NCBI GenBank assembly: GCA_022843385.1
Contig: JALHNT010000063.1
Span: 1 to 39,249, forward strand
From: Anaerolineae bacterium
GTDB taxonomy: Bacteria; Chloroflexota; Anaerolineae; Aggregatilineales; Phototrophicaceae
Length of the DNA stretch: 39,249 nucleotides
Direction of reading: 5' to 3'
The notes below the pieces were generated by a model, which did not search any database, was not told the origin of the DNA, and saw only the letters and a list, made by a program, of their open reading frames with translations. The position numbers and the translations under genes were made by a program. Positions 15,990 to 24,886 of this stretch are shown here, piece after piece; the first letter of the stretch is position 1; each line of letters opens with the position of its first letter.

Positions 15990-17582
15990 ATGAACCCTAC
16001 CCCTCCGACCGCCGCTGTGCTGGGCAAAGTCGGCCTGCCCGCCCCGGTCGCTGAACTGACTACCCGCCGCTGGGATGCCATCATCGTCGGTGCCGGTCAC
16101 AATGGCCTGACCTGCGCCGCCTATCTCGCCCAGGCCGGAAAGCGCGTTCTGGTGTTGGAAGCGCGGGAACGGGTGGGTGGTGCCAACACCATGGAAGAAC
16201 CCTGGCCGGGGGTACGGATGTCGCCCTGTGCCTATGTCGTCGGCCTGCTCCATCCACGAGTCATCCGTGAGTTGAAGATGGCTGAACACGGCTTCAGCTT
16301 CACACCGGGCGATGCTGGCCTGTTCGTCCCCTTTGAAGATGGCAGCAGCCTCCAGCTCTATGACGATCCAGAGCGCAGCCAGGATGAACTGCGCCGCTTT
16401 GCTCCGGCGGATGTCGCCGGCTACGACCGCATGAACGCCATCATGGACCGCTGCAACGCCGTCATCCGCGCCGATGCCGACGACGGCCTGTGGGTCGGCG
16501 AACCTCCCAGCGAAGACTGGCTGCGTGACCAGTTCCGCGATGATGAGGAAGCCTACGGTCTGCTCTTTGAGTGGTCGATGGCCGAGATGCTGGAGCGCTA
16601 TCTGCGCGATGAACGGCTGCACCTGGCGCTGCTGGGTCAGGGCGTGATCGGCACGCGCAAGAGTCCCTTCGACCCCGGCACAGCCTCGGTCTACTATCAT
16701 CATTACTGCTCATCGCTGGGTGGGAATGAGGGCGTGTGGGGCTATGTCACCGGCGGCATGGGCATGATCTCGTTCATCCTGTGCGACATCGCCCGCGAAG
16801 CCGGGGCGGTCGTGGCAGCCGGAGTGCCGGTGGCACGCATCTTGCCGGGCGAGGGGGTAGAACTGGAAGGCGGCGAACGGCTCTACGCCCCGGTTGTCAT
16901 CTCCAACGCCGACCCGCGTGTGACCCTGCGGCTGGTGGGCGATGCGGCGGATAGCGGTTGGAAACAACAGGTCGAGGCGCTGCCCATCGAAGGCGCGACC
17001 ATCAAGCTGAGTGTGCTGATGAACCAACTGCCGGACCTTACCGCCCGACCAGGGACGATGGAGACACATCACGCCGGGACGATCAACACACCGCTGACCA
17101 AAGCCGAGTGGCGCGAGGGTTACGCCGCCATGCTGCGCGGTCAGATGCCGGAGCGGACGTGGTGTGAGATGTACTTCCAGACGGTGCATGATCGCAGCGT
17201 CGTCCCGGATGGGCTGCATACCATGAGCGTGTTCGCGCAGTACATGCCGTATCATTTCGCTGAGGGGAGTTGGGATACCCGGCGAGGGGCAGCCGGAGAC
17301 GTGGTGCTGAATTCGATAGGCCGCTTCTGCTCCAATCTGCCGGAGGCGGTCGTGGCGGTGGAGGTGATGGGGCCGCCCGACATCGAGCGCAAGGTGGGTT
17401 TGACCGGCGGGCACATCTTCCAGGGTGAGTGTCTGCCCGGCTATATGTGGGATCGCCGGCTGCGCTACCAGACGCCGATGGACGGGGTCTATCTCTGCGG
17501 AGCCTGTACCCACCCCGGCGGCAGCGTCATCGCCATCAATGGACGCAACGCAGCGATGGCTGTGCTGAGGAGTCGCAAATAG
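15990..17582 (+). CDS. Phytoene dehydrogenase-like FAD oxidoreductase (PYROXD2 type)
   Basis: The 530-residue protein belongs to the CrtI/PYROXD2 amine-oxidase-like flavoproteins. The dinucleotide-binding motif is DAIIVGAGHNGLTCAAYLAQ (G34, G36, G39), followed by the KRVLVLEARERVGGANT second strand. The C terminus carries the FAD-closing segment GVYLCGACTHPGGSVIAINGRNAAM, typical of the family. GGNEGVWGYVTGGMGMISF in the middle matches the PYROXD2 group rather than true carotenoid desaturases. The substrate is unknown and no carotenoid genes are nearby. An in-frame extension to 15924 exists. ATG 15990 is preferred because it has a GGAG about 10 bases upstream and begins close to the conserved region. 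It appears monocistronic. Confidence 0.92.
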   Translation: MNPTPPTAAVLGKVGLPAPVAELTTRRWDAIIVGAGHNGLTCAAYLAQAGKRVLVLEARERVGGANTMEEPWPGVRMSPCAYVVGLLHPRVIRELKMAEHGFSFTPGDAGLFVPFEDGSSLQLYDDPERSQDELRRFAPADVAGYDRMNAIMDRCNAVIRADADDGLWVGEPPSEDWLRDQFRDDEEAYGLLFEWSMAEMLERYLRDERLHLALLGQGVIGTRKSPFDPGTASVYYHHYCSSLGGNEGVWGYVTGGMGMISFILCDIAREAGAVVAAGVPVARILPGEGVELEGGERLYAPVVISNADPRVTLRLVGDAADSGWKQQVEALPIEGATIKLSVLMNQLPDLTARPGTMETHHAGTINTPLTKAEWREGYAAMLRGQMPERTWCEMYFQTVHDRSVVPDGLHTMSVFAQYMPYHFAEGSWDTRRGAAGDVVLNSIGRFCSNLPEAVVAVEVMGPPDIERKVGLTGGHIFQGECLPGYMWDRRLRYQTPMDGVYLCGACTHPGGSVIAINGRNAAMAVLRSRK

Positions 17583-17680
17583 CCTCTGGTTACTCATCAT
17601 AAATTCTGCAACGTGAGCATTGCTGTCTGCGTATAGCGGCGTAAAGCGGTGTTATTGTCAGCCATTGGATGGAGTTTATG

Positions 17681-18502
17681 ATGAAGCCGGTTCACCTGAC
17701 CTGCCCGAGCTGCGGTCAACCCATCAGCAGCGACCAGATCAATATTCAGAAGACGCTGGCGGTCTGTTCAGCCTGCCATACCGTGTTCAACTTCGGCGAG
17801 TCCGGCGCGGCACCTAACCCGCTGCGGCAGTTGGGCGAGGTGGTGAGCGAGTGGTTCCGTGACGCTGCGCCGCAACCCATCGATAACGATAAGATCAAGC
17901 GCCGCAAGGTACAACAACCGAACACGATCACGGTGAATCAGGTCGGCAGCGATCTGGAACTGGCGCTCAAATGGTCGTGGCGCAATTGGTGGTGGTTGCT
18001 GGTGATCGCGGGATTCTGGGGTGCGATCACGCTGTATTTGGCCGTACAGGGCTTGCTGGAAGGCGATATCATTAGGCTGCTCCTGATGCTGGCAATCTCA
18101 ATCCCGCCGTTGTATATCATCACGGCTCTGTTCCGCAACAGCACCTACACCCGTCTGACCCACAACAAGCTGACCGTCAACAGCCGCCCCTTGCCCTGGT
18201 CGGATCATGTCGAGCTGGATATGGATGAGATTGAGCGTTTTTCGGTCGAAGAAGATGCCTGGTCGGATAAAGGCGATCCTCCCAGCCAGCGCGACTACAA
18301 CCTGTACGCCCATCTGGAAGACGGCAGCAAGGTCAAGGTGCTGGAGGATCTGAAGCGCGATCAGGCCTGGTTCATGGCGCAGGAATTGGAACGCGCCCTG
18401 ACAGATGAAGCGGAGGATGCGGCGCGGCTTGTCGCCCAGGATGATGAAGATGAGACGCCCGTGCCGCCGGATGCGCTGCCCCGCCGATCAGTGCGCCGTT
18501 GA
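17681..18502 (+). CDS. Zinc-ribbon membrane protein, hypothetical
   Basis: The 273-residue product starts with a four-cysteine zinc ribbon: C8 and C11 in LTCPSCGQP, C29 and C32 in AVCSACHTVF. A basic linker (KIKRRKVQQP) follows, then two membrane helices (about 103-123 and 131-152) with a short hairpin. The C-terminal soluble domain (155-273) is acidic and contains RLTHNKLTVNSRPLPWSDHVELD, a strand-rich PH-like pattern seen in membrane-bound bPH-type proteins. Function is unknown. The ATG at 17681 is chosen because GGAG (17671-17674) lies 6 bases upstream; an earlier ATG at 17669 overlaps that site. It converges on the HhH-like gene with only 17 bases between stop codons. Confidence 0.8.
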   Translation: MKPVHLTCPSCGQPISSDQINIQKTLAVCSACHTVFNFGESGAAPNPLRQLGEVVSEWFRDAAPQPIDNDKIKRRKVQQPNTITVNQVGSDLELALKWSWRNWWWLLVIAGFWGAITLYLAVQGLLEGDIIRLLLMLAISIPPLYIITALFRNSTYTRLTHNKLTVNSRPLPWSDHVELDMDEIERFSVEEDAWSDKGDPPSQRDYNLYAHLEDGSKVKVLEDLKRDQAWFMAQELERALTDEAEDAARLVAQDDEDETPVPPDALPRRSVRR

Positions 18503-18519
18503 CGATCAATCGTCGCACC

Positions 18520-19071
18520 TCAAGGGTAGAGCCGCTCAGTTTGAATATCGCGATGATGCTGGAACAGGGTGCGTTCAATCGCACGGGCGCTGACGTTGAA
18601 TGTATCTGCCCACCGGCGAATTTTGTCCAGATAATCCAGCCAGTGCAAGAGCTGTAAGACGCGCCCGTCCGGGTCGTAATCCACCTCATCATATAGAGTC
18701 AGATCCTGCCAGACCCGTATATCAATCACCCCATATTGTTCAGGATCAACCAGCGTTAGAAAAGCCGATGCTACCGGAATCCCTACCCCACGAAAACGAC
18801 ACAGGTGCAGGATGCGACGGGCTTCATCAGGCGCGGCAAATGCTTTTGCTGAGAGCATACGCACCTCATCTTCAGTGTGGCTCACCCATTGTTGGCGGCG
18901 ACGCTCACGCGGTTCCTTCCATTTGCACATGCTCAGGAATTCGCTGCGTGTGAAATAGCCTGTCTGACGAACATGGCTTAACGAAGCGATCAAGGGCGTG
19001 GTATCGGCATACTCGTCCTGGAGGAGACAGGCAGAGAGCAGGGATGGAATATCTGGGAAACGCTTTTCCAT
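18520..19071 (-). CDS. Helix-hairpin-helix-like protein, hypothetical (183 aa)
   Basis: This soluble, mostly helical protein contains RFRGVGIPVASAFLTLVDPE (92-111), followed by YGVIDIRVW with D117. The G-x-G-x-P-x-A-x-A helix-hairpin-helix pattern followed by a conserved aspartate is how HhH-GPD DNA glycosylases are built, and small uncharacterised bacterial proteins share this core. A DNA-binding or base-excision role is therefore possible, but no glycosylase family is recognised and no iron-sulphur cysteines are present. The N-terminal half (1-90) is charged, with KWKEPRERRRQQW near 50-62. GGAG lies about 13 bases before ATG 19071, slightly far. The region 19072-19318 to its right holds only the kinase promoter. 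Confidence 0.72.
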   Translation of the reverse strand: MEKRFPDIPSLLSACLLQDEYADTTPLIASLSHVRQTGYFTRSEFLSMCKWKEPRERRRQQWVSHTEDEVRMLSAKAFAAPDEARRILHLCRFRGVGIPVASAFLTLVDPEQYGVIDIRVWQDLTLYDEVDYDPDGRVLQLLHWLDYLDKIRRWADTFNVSARAIERTLFQHHRDIQTERLYP

Positions 19072-19249
19072 AAAGGTACTTTTCTCCAGTCAATACACGC
19101 TATTTCGCTGTTCAAAATGCAATCTGGCGAGTGTATCAACCTGTGCCGAGATTTCCAACGCTTCTCACTGCCTTTCAGGTCAGCCATAGGCAATCCCGTC
19201 CTGGTCACACCTTTGGCGCTTACCGATCAGACGGAAGCCGCACCCCTGC

Positions 19250-19279
19250 TTGTTTCTGCTTGCCACTCGCCCGTATAAT
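19250..19279 (+). promoter_or_regulatory. Promoter of the Ser/Thr kinase gene
   Basis: A perfect TATAAT (19274-19279) is preceded by TTGTTT (19250-19255) at 18 bases and followed by the kinase ATG 39 bases downstream. The 247-base gap 19072-19318 holds nothing else recognisable. Confidence 0.5.
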
Positions 19280-19318
19280 GAAGCCTAGAATAGACTCAAC
19301 GCAAGGATTGATAACGGC

Positions 19319-21733
19319 ATGGATATTGGCGTTGAATTCAGCCATTACCGGGTGATCGAGCATATCGGGCGCGGCGGCATGGCCGATGTGTGGTCGGCGC
19401 GCGACAAGCGCCTGAACCGTACCGTCGCCATCAAGACCATTGTGCGCGACCTGAACAAAGACAGCGCTGAACCGCTCAAGCTGTTTGAACGCGAAGCTCA
19501 GACCATCGCCCAACTGGAACACCCTCACATCCTGCCGATCTACGACTTCGGTGAATTTGAAGGTCAGCTTTACATCGTCATGCGCTATGTCACCGGCGGG
19601 TCGCTGGAAACGCTGCTGGGTGATGGGCCGATGCCACCGGACATGGTGCTGCGCCACGCCAAAGCCATCGCTGGCGCACTGGATTATGCCCACCGCAACA
19701 ACGTGATTCACCTCGACCTCAAGCCTTCCAACATCCTGCTCGATAGCAATCAATCGTCGTATCTGGCCGACTTCGGTCTGGCGACGGTGCTGGGCCCGGA
19801 AGGCCGCGCTGCCAACCCCGGCTTCGGCACGCTGCTCTACATGGCACCGGAACAATTGACGGCTGGCGAACTCGACCACCGCGCCGATGTCTACAGTTTC
19901 GCCATCCTGGTGTTTCAGATGCTCACCGGCGAGCTGCCGTTCGATGCCACGACCTCGCTGGCGCTGAAGCAGTTGCAGTGGCAGGAAGACCTGCCGGAGA
20001 TCGACAAGCTGGGCAGCGACCTTTCCGATACGCTGACGCCGGTGCTGCGGCGCGGCACAGCGGTTGACCCGGTGGACCGCCCGAACACGCTCACCGAGCT
20101 GGTCGAAGAACTGGAAGAGGCGCTGGGGCAGAGCAAAGGCACGATCTTCGCCGTCCCTGACTTCGAAGGCGAATGGCTGGGTGACAGCGAAAGCCTGAAC
20201 ACGGTTGATCTGAGCGGTATGATGACGGTGGCTGATCAGGCGTCGATGGCGCGGCGCGAGGCGCAGGACATCTACAACCGGGCGCGGCGAGCCTGGGCGC
20301 ATGGGCAGGGGCGCTTCCTCCTGGGTGTGACGCATTTTATGGTCATGAGCGATTTCTACATGACCGCTGATGAGAATGGTCTGGAGATCGATGAAGCCGG
20401 TCTGCAAATGCTACTGCGTGGGGCGCTGGAATATGACCACGAGATTGACCACTGGTGGCAAAAACTGGACGATGACAACCGGCGTTGGGTGGCGCTGCAT
20501 GCCATCCGCAGTGGCAATGCCCCGGCGCGGACGCGGGCGCTCTATCGGCTGGAAACCATCCGCGACTCCGAACCGCCGCGCATCCCGACCCTGGTGGCGC
20601 AAACGCTGGCGGTGGAAACCAACGATGAGGCCAAACGTGCTGCTATCCAGGTCTTAGGGACTCGCGCCAAGCGCGATAACCTGAGCGGCACCTTCCCGGC
20701 GGTGCGGATCGACAGCAGCAATCTGACCAGCCTGACCGGGCGGTTGCTGACGGTGCAGACACGCGAGCGCATCCAGACGGTGGTGCGTTCCGAGTGGCGT
20801 GGCACGGTATATAACGAGGAGATTGACGAACTGCTGGCCGAGATCGCGCTCGATCCGGATACCAGACCGCCGATCGCGGAACTGGCGGCCCGCACCATCG
20901 GACGAGTTCGCTCATTGGCGGCGCTCAAGAAAGTGGCCGAAGCCCAACGCGCCGGTTCGGAAGGGGCGCTGCTGGCGTTGGCGTTGGTGCGCGATGAAGC
21001 GCCATCGCTGCCGGATGTCGTCAGTCCCCAGGGGCGGGCTTATGCCTGGCTGGCGAATACCTGGCGGCGGCTGACCGATAATCCGCTGGAGAATGTCTGG
21101 CGCTTCACCCTGGCGCTGATCGGTGGCTGGATCGCCATGGGCTGGTACGTCTACATCAACCTGCCGAGCGAGGCCATCTTCACCGCCGATCGCTGGGGCA
21201 AGACCATTTCGATTGGCCTGACCTTCGGCCTGTTCATCGGCCTGCTGGTGCTGTTGGCGGCTGAACTGCCGGCTCGCTTGCGCGGCTTCTGGCACCCGAT
21301 CACGCGCCTGTTCGCCAGCAGCGTCCTGGCGTTGGCGCTGGGGTCGCTGACCTGGGGGGCGTTCACCTGGTTCTTCCTCAATTACGACCCCGACTGGTGG
21401 CTGATGCTGTTCGGCGCGGCGGGCATGGCGCTGGCCTTTGGGCTGACGAGCGTCTTTCGGCTGCGCGGCTGGGTGGCCTTCGTGGTGACGGCGCTGGCGA
21501 TCTATCTGCCGCTCTACATCGCCTTCGACATCTACTACAACATCACGCCCTATCCGCTGTTGCGCCTGAGTTCGGCTATTCTGTACTTCCGCGAATGGCC
21601 GCAGGTGTTCTCGCAGGGGCTGCCAGTCGTCATCATGATCGCGATTGGCGCACACGCCCAATCGTTGTGGTATGACCTGCGAACGATGTGGACGATGGGG
21701 CGCAAGTGGCTGGGTGACCGGCAGGCGAAATAA
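19319..21733 (+). CDS. Membrane-bound Ser/Thr protein kinase (PknB type)
   Basis: The 804-residue protein begins with a complete Hanks-type kinase domain (10-270). It has the glycine loop IGRGGMADVW (16-25), K39 in VAIKTI, the catalytic loop HLDLKPSNILL (131-141, D133, K135) and ADFGLA with D151 of the DFG. LLYMAPEQL and DVYSFAILVFQMLTGELPF match subdomains VIII and IX. The arginine of the usual HRD is leucine, making it a non-RD kinase, which usually does not depend on activation-loop phosphorylation. A helical soluble segment (about 300-585) with repeated charged helices follows. Six membrane helices come last, between about 595 and 785, so the kinase is anchored at its C terminus. Extracellular sensor repeats (PASTA) are absent. 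It is monocistronic with its own promoter. Confidence 0.94.
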   Translation: MDIGVEFSHYRVIEHIGRGGMADVWSARDKRLNRTVAIKTIVRDLNKDSAEPLKLFEREAQTIAQLEHPHILPIYDFGEFEGQLYIVMRYVTGGSLETLLGDGPMPPDMVLRHAKAIAGALDYAHRNNVIHLDLKPSNILLDSNQSSYLADFGLATVLGPEGRAANPGFGTLLYMAPEQLTAGELDHRADVYSFAILVFQMLTGELPFDATTSLALKQLQWQEDLPEIDKLGSDLSDTLTPVLRRGTAVDPVDRPNTLTELVEELEEALGQSKGTIFAVPDFEGEWLGDSESLNTVDLSGMMTVADQASMARREAQDIYNRARRAWAHGQGRFLLGVTHFMVMSDFYMTADENGLEIDEAGLQMLLRGALEYDHEIDHWWQKLDDDNRRWVALHAIRSGNAPARTRALYRLETIRDSEPPRIPTLVAQTLAVETNDEAKRAAIQVLGTRAKRDNLSGTFPAVRIDSSNLTSLTGRLLTVQTRERIQTVVRSEWRGTVYNEEIDELLAEIALDPDTRPPIAELAARTIGRVRSLAALKKVAEAQRAGSEGALLALALVRDEAPSLPDVVSPQGRAYAWLANTWRRLTDNPLENVWRFTLALIGGWIAMGWYVYINLPSEAIFTADRWGKTISIGLTFGLFIGLLVLLAAELPARLRGFWHPITRLFASSVLALALGSLTWGAFTWFFLNYDPDWWLMLFGAAGMALAFGLTSVFRLRGWVAFVVTALAIYLPLYIAFDIYYNITPYPLLRLSSAILYFREWPQVFSQGLPVVIMIAIGAHAQSLWYDLRTMWTMGRKWLGDRQAK

Positions 21734-21926
21734 GGCGGATGATATTCATCATATCCTTTGAGCTACGCCAACTCCACTCGTCAATCGAATTTGGGCAGGA
21801 GCCATCGGGGGACAATCTTTGAAGTGGCGATGGCACATCTGCCCTCAGACCAATCCTTAACCACCGCTTTAAACTCGTCGGTTACAATGAATGCCCTTAA
21901 CCGATTGCGAAAGTGAGTGGAAACCG

Positions 21927-22730
21927 ATGACTTCCAAAGTCCTGTTGATTATGCTCGATGGCTGCCGACCGGACGCGTTGCAGCAGGCGCATACGCCGCA
22001 CCTCGATTCGTTGTGGCAGACTGGCGCGATCACCTGGAATGCCCGTTCCGTGATGCCAAGCGTGACGCTGCCAGCACACAACTCGATCTTTCGCGGTGTC
22101 TCGCCGCAGCAGCACGGCGTCGGCGCGGATAATGTGTTCAAACCGTCGGCGCTGGCCTTCCCCAGCCTGTTCGATCTGGCATCGCTGGCCGCCAAACACA
22201 CCGCCATGTTTTATAGCTGGAGTCAACTGCGCGATCTGCACGGCATTGGCAGCCTGAAGATGAGCTTCTGCCGCGAGGCCGAGTATGGCAAGGACAACGA
22301 CACGCCGGTAGCCCGTGCCGCTGCCGAGTATCTGGTGACCGAGCAGCCGGATTTCTGTTTCCTCTACCTGGGCGACATCGACATCAGCGGTCATCTGTAT
22401 AGCTGGATGTCGCCGGAATACATCGCCGCCATCGAGGCCAATGATGGGGCGGTTGGGTGGGTGCTGGAACGGTTGGAACAGGCCGGTCTGCGCCAACATT
22501 ACACCCTCATCGTCCATGCCGATCACGGCGGTCATGATACCGATCACGGCACCGATCGCCCGGAAGATATGACCATTCCCTGGTTCATCAACGGGCCGCG
22601 CGTCAAGCCTGGTTATGTCATTCAGGGAGAGGTGCGGCTGATGGATACCTGTGCCACTATCGCGCATCTGCTGGAGATCGAACGCCCCGCCATCTGGGAA
22701 GGCCAACCGGTGGTCGAGGCGCTGCTGTAA
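21927..22730 (+). CDS. Alkaline phosphatase superfamily (nucleotide pyrophosphatase/phosphodiesterase-like)
   Basis: The 267-residue protein starts VLLIMLDGCRPDALQQAHTP with metal ligand D11. Then SVMPSVTLPAHNSIFRGVSP gives the nucleophile T47 and H51. YLGDIDISGHLYS supplies D150, D152 and H156, and HADHGGHDTDHG supplies D199, H200 and H203. These are the two-metal centre residues of type I phosphodiesterase/NPP-like enzymes (PF01663), which hydrolyse phosphodiester or phosphomonoester bonds. No signal peptide is visible, unlike many relatives, so it may act in the cytoplasm. ATG 21927 is favoured over the open frame from 21891 because it starts just before the first core strand. The 193-base gap before it shows no convincing signal. 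Confidence 0.88.
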   Translation: MTSKVLLIMLDGCRPDALQQAHTPHLDSLWQTGAITWNARSVMPSVTLPAHNSIFRGVSPQQHGVGADNVFKPSALAFPSLFDLASLAAKHTAMFYSWSQLRDLHGIGSLKMSFCREAEYGKDNDTPVARAAAEYLVTEQPDFCFLYLGDIDISGHLYSWMSPEYIAAIEANDGAVGWVLERLEQAGLRQHYTLIVHADHGGHDTDHGTDRPEDMTIPWFINGPRVKPGYVIQGEVRLMDTCATIAHLLEIERPAIWEGQPVVEALL

Positions 22731-22801
22731 ACCTTTATCAACTGCCGCTCGAATTGTGATTACACTCGATAGTAGTAAAACATGCTACAGGGGGCACTAT
22801 C

Positions 22802-23254
22802 ATGGAGTTTGAGCGGCTCGATACCGATTCGGTTTTGGGCGAATATCACGACAGCGATGGCATCGTCCGCGTCACCTATCGCGGGGTGCTGACCGCCGAT
22901 GTGACACGGGTGATGTATGGCTGGCTGGGACGTTTGATCGCCCAGAATGGCGGCGACATCAGCCGGACGCGCGGCTCGATCTACGATTTTCGTCAGGTGA
23001 TCGATTTCGACAGCCGGAATTTCTCGACGGCGCAGAGCCAGAGCGCTAACCTCAAGACTCAAGTAGATCGCATTGACCTGAGTCAGCATCCGGTGGCGCT
23101 CGTCGTCAATACCATCAAGCAGGAACAGTTCGTTAAGCTCACGATGCAGGTTGTCGGCCAAGAAAAACGGCAGCGCATCGTCCGTTCCATCGAAGACGCC
23201 GAAGCCTTCATCGCCGCGTTTCATCGCCAGCACACCACCGAACCATCCACTTAA
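22802..23254 (+). CDS. Hypothetical protein, possibly STAS/SpoIIAA-like fold
   Basis: The 150-residue soluble protein has an alternating strand-helix pattern: IVRVTYRGVLTADVTRVMYG, then GSIYDFRQVIDFDSRNFSTA, and PVALVVNTIKQEQFVKL. A strand ending in an acidic/aromatic D-F-R turn followed by a helix is like SpoIIAA/STAS domains, which regulate by binding partner proteins. This is a fold-level guess. A similar small protein lies at 27018-27425. A GGGGG about 8 bases before ATG 22802 supports the start. It is followed by the strong promoter of the S1 gene, so it is its own unit. Confidence 0.7.
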   Translation: MEFERLDTDSVLGEYHDSDGIVRVTYRGVLTADVTRVMYGWLGRLIAQNGGDISRTRGSIYDFRQVIDFDSRNFSTAQSQSANLKTQVDRIDLSQHPVALVVNTIKQEQFVKLTMQVVGQEKRQRIVRSIEDAEAFIAAFHRQHTTEPST

Positions 23255-23332
23255 GCACCATCAGGGGTGGAGCATCTGCCCCTATCCTTCATCCTGCATC
23301 GATCCAATCAGCATCCTATACTGAATGTGTGT

Positions 23333-23361
23333 TTGATTCTTAACAATGCACCCGCTATAAT
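23333..23361 (+). promoter_or_regulatory. Strong sigma70-type promoter of the S1 gene
   Basis: TTGATT (23333-23338) and a perfect TATAAT (23356-23361) are spaced by 17 bases, with the S1 start about 37 bases downstream. A strong promoter fits a highly expressed translation gene. Confidence 0.72.
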
Positions 23362-23397
23362 ATCTGCCTCGTACCCATGTGTGCGGAGAATCCATTT

Positions 23398-24735
23398 ATG
23401 AATGCTAATGTGCAGGGGCTAGGCGAAACCGAAGAGCTGAATACGGAAACTTCAGCCGCCGAGCCATCGTCGCCCGAAACGATTGAAACAGCTATCGCCG
23501 AAGCGAGCGCTGATGCGGTCAGCGCCAGCGAGTCGGTCGTCGAGGCTGCCGCAGACGCCGGGATTGAGGAAGTTCCAGCCGCCACACATGATGGGGATGC
23601 GGAGAGCGCGGCTTCCGATGGGTCAGATGCTGGCAACCAGACTGGCCTGAAAAAGGGTGATCTGATCGAAGGTACGGTCACCACCACCTCGCCGACCACT
23701 GTGTTTGTTGATGTGGGTGTGGGCAAGGATGGTATCATCCCGTCGCGTGAACTGGAACGGATGAACCGCGAAACGCTGGATCTGCTGAAGCCAGGGGAAA
23801 AGATCACAGTCTTTGTGGTCAACCCTCATTCGCAGCCTAACGGCGACATTCTGTTGTCGCTGAATCGGGCGCTGGATGAAATTGACTGGCGACGGGCAGA
23901 AGAATATCGCGGCAGTCAGGAAGTGTATGAGAGCCATGTCGCCGGCTACAACAAAGGCGGCCTGATCGTGCGCTTTGGGCGGTTGCGCGGGTTTGTGCCG
24001 CAGAGCCAGATCAGCAATGATCGCCGTCGCTTGATGAGCGGCGAAACCCCGGAAGAACGCTGGGGGGCGATGGTCAATGAACCGATCGCCATCAAGGTGA
24101 TGGAAGTAGATCGTGCGCGTAACCGGCTGATTTTGTCCGAGCGCAGCGCGACCAAAGAGAGCCGCGAAAGCCGCAAGGAAGCGCTCATCAGCCGCCTGCA
24201 GGTGGGTGAAGTTCGCACCGGGCGTGTCGTCAGTCTGGTCGATTTCGGTGCTTTCGTCGATATTGGTGGAGCAGAAGGTCTGGTACACCTGACCGAGATT
24301 TCGTGGAAACATATCACCCATCCGAAGGAATTCCTGAAGATCGGCCAGGAAGTGAAGGTCGAGGTCATCAGTATTGATCCGGACAACAAGCGCATCGGCC
24401 TGAGCATGAAGCGCCAGGAGAGCGATCCCTGGGATACGATTGCCATTAATTACGAGAACGGGCAGTTGGTTCAGGGTATTGTCACCAAGCTGGCAAAGTT
24501 CGGCGCATTTGTCCGTCTGGTAGATGTGCCGGAGATCGAAGGACTGGTGCATATCAGTGAGCTGTCCGATAAGCGGGTAGCCCACCCCAAGGAAGTGCTG
24601 GAAGAAGGGGATCGGGTGACGCTCCGCGTGGTCAAGATCGACATCAAGGAACGCCGTCTGGGCCTGAGTCTGAAGAAGGTCAACTCGTCCGAATATCTGG
24701 ACCGCGACCTGGACTGGTTCAGCAAGAGCAACTGA
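23398..24735 (+). CDS. rpsA: S1 RNA-binding protein, ribosomal protein S1 homologue
   Basis: After an unusual acidic, alanine-rich N-terminal region (1-80, many E, A and S), four S1 (OB-fold) domains follow: about 85-150 (GDLIEGTVTTTSPTTVFVDVG), 175-240 (ESHVAGYNKGGLIVRFGRLR), 267-335 (EVRTGRVVSLVDFGAFVDIG) and 355-430 (GQLVQGIVTKLAKFGAFVRL). S1 helps the 30S subunit load structured mRNAs. Four domains in 445 residues fit the short S1 proteins of Gram-positive and Chloroflexota lineages rather than the six-domain form of E. coli. The acidic extension is uncommon and may tune RNA or ribosome binding. ATG 23398 is chosen for its spacing to GGAG; ATG 23377 would add seven residues. A terminator follows. 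Confidence 0.9.
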   Translation: MNANVQGLGETEELNTETSAAEPSSPETIETAIAEASADAVSASESVVEAAADAGIEEVPAATHDGDAESAASDGSDAGNQTGLKKGDLIEGTVTTTSPTTVFVDVGVGKDGIIPSRELERMNRETLDLLKPGEKITVFVVNPHSQPNGDILLSLNRALDEIDWRRAEEYRGSQEVYESHVAGYNKGGLIVRFGRLRGFVPQSQISNDRRRLMSGETPEERWGAMVNEPIAIKVMEVDRARNRLILSERSATKESRESRKEALISRLQVGEVRTGRVVSLVDFGAFVDIGGAEGLVHLTEISWKHITHPKEFLKIGQEVKVEVISIDPDNKRIGLSMKRQESDPWDTIAINYENGQLVQGIVTKLAKFGAFVRLVDVPEIEGLVHISELSDKRVAHPKEVLEEGDRVTLRVVKIDIKERRLGLSLKKVNSSEYLDRDLDWFSKSN

Positions 24736-24761
24736 TCGCCAGCAAAACACCTCATAATCGA

Positions 24762-24795
24762 CAGGGTTAGCCAACGGGTTAACCCTGTTTTATTT
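24762..24795 (+). terminator. Rho-independent terminator after the S1 gene
   Basis: CAGGGTTA (24762-24769) pairs with TAACCCTG (24780-24787) around a 10-base loop and is followed directly by TTTTATTTT. It lies 27 bases after the stop codon. Confidence 0.85.
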
Positions 24796-24823
24796 TAGTG
24801 ACCATTTGAACCGGCATTGGTAT

Positions 24824-24852
24824 TTGCAGGTATATGTTCCAGTCGATACAAT
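24824..24852 (+). promoter_or_regulatory. Promoter of the DppB-type permease gene
   Basis: TTGCAG (24824-24829) and TACAAT (24847-24852) are spaced by exactly 17 bases; the gene start is 34 bases downstream. Confidence 0.5.
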
Positions 24853-24886
24853 GTCCGCATTCTCATCCAGATGATGGAAACTGCCC

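Noticed and set aside
19220..20407. Long minus-strand open frame opposite the kinase gene
   Set aside because: The kinase motifs on the plus strand are unambiguous; this is an antisense frame typical of GC-rich codon bias, with a histidine/arginine/glutamine-rich translation.
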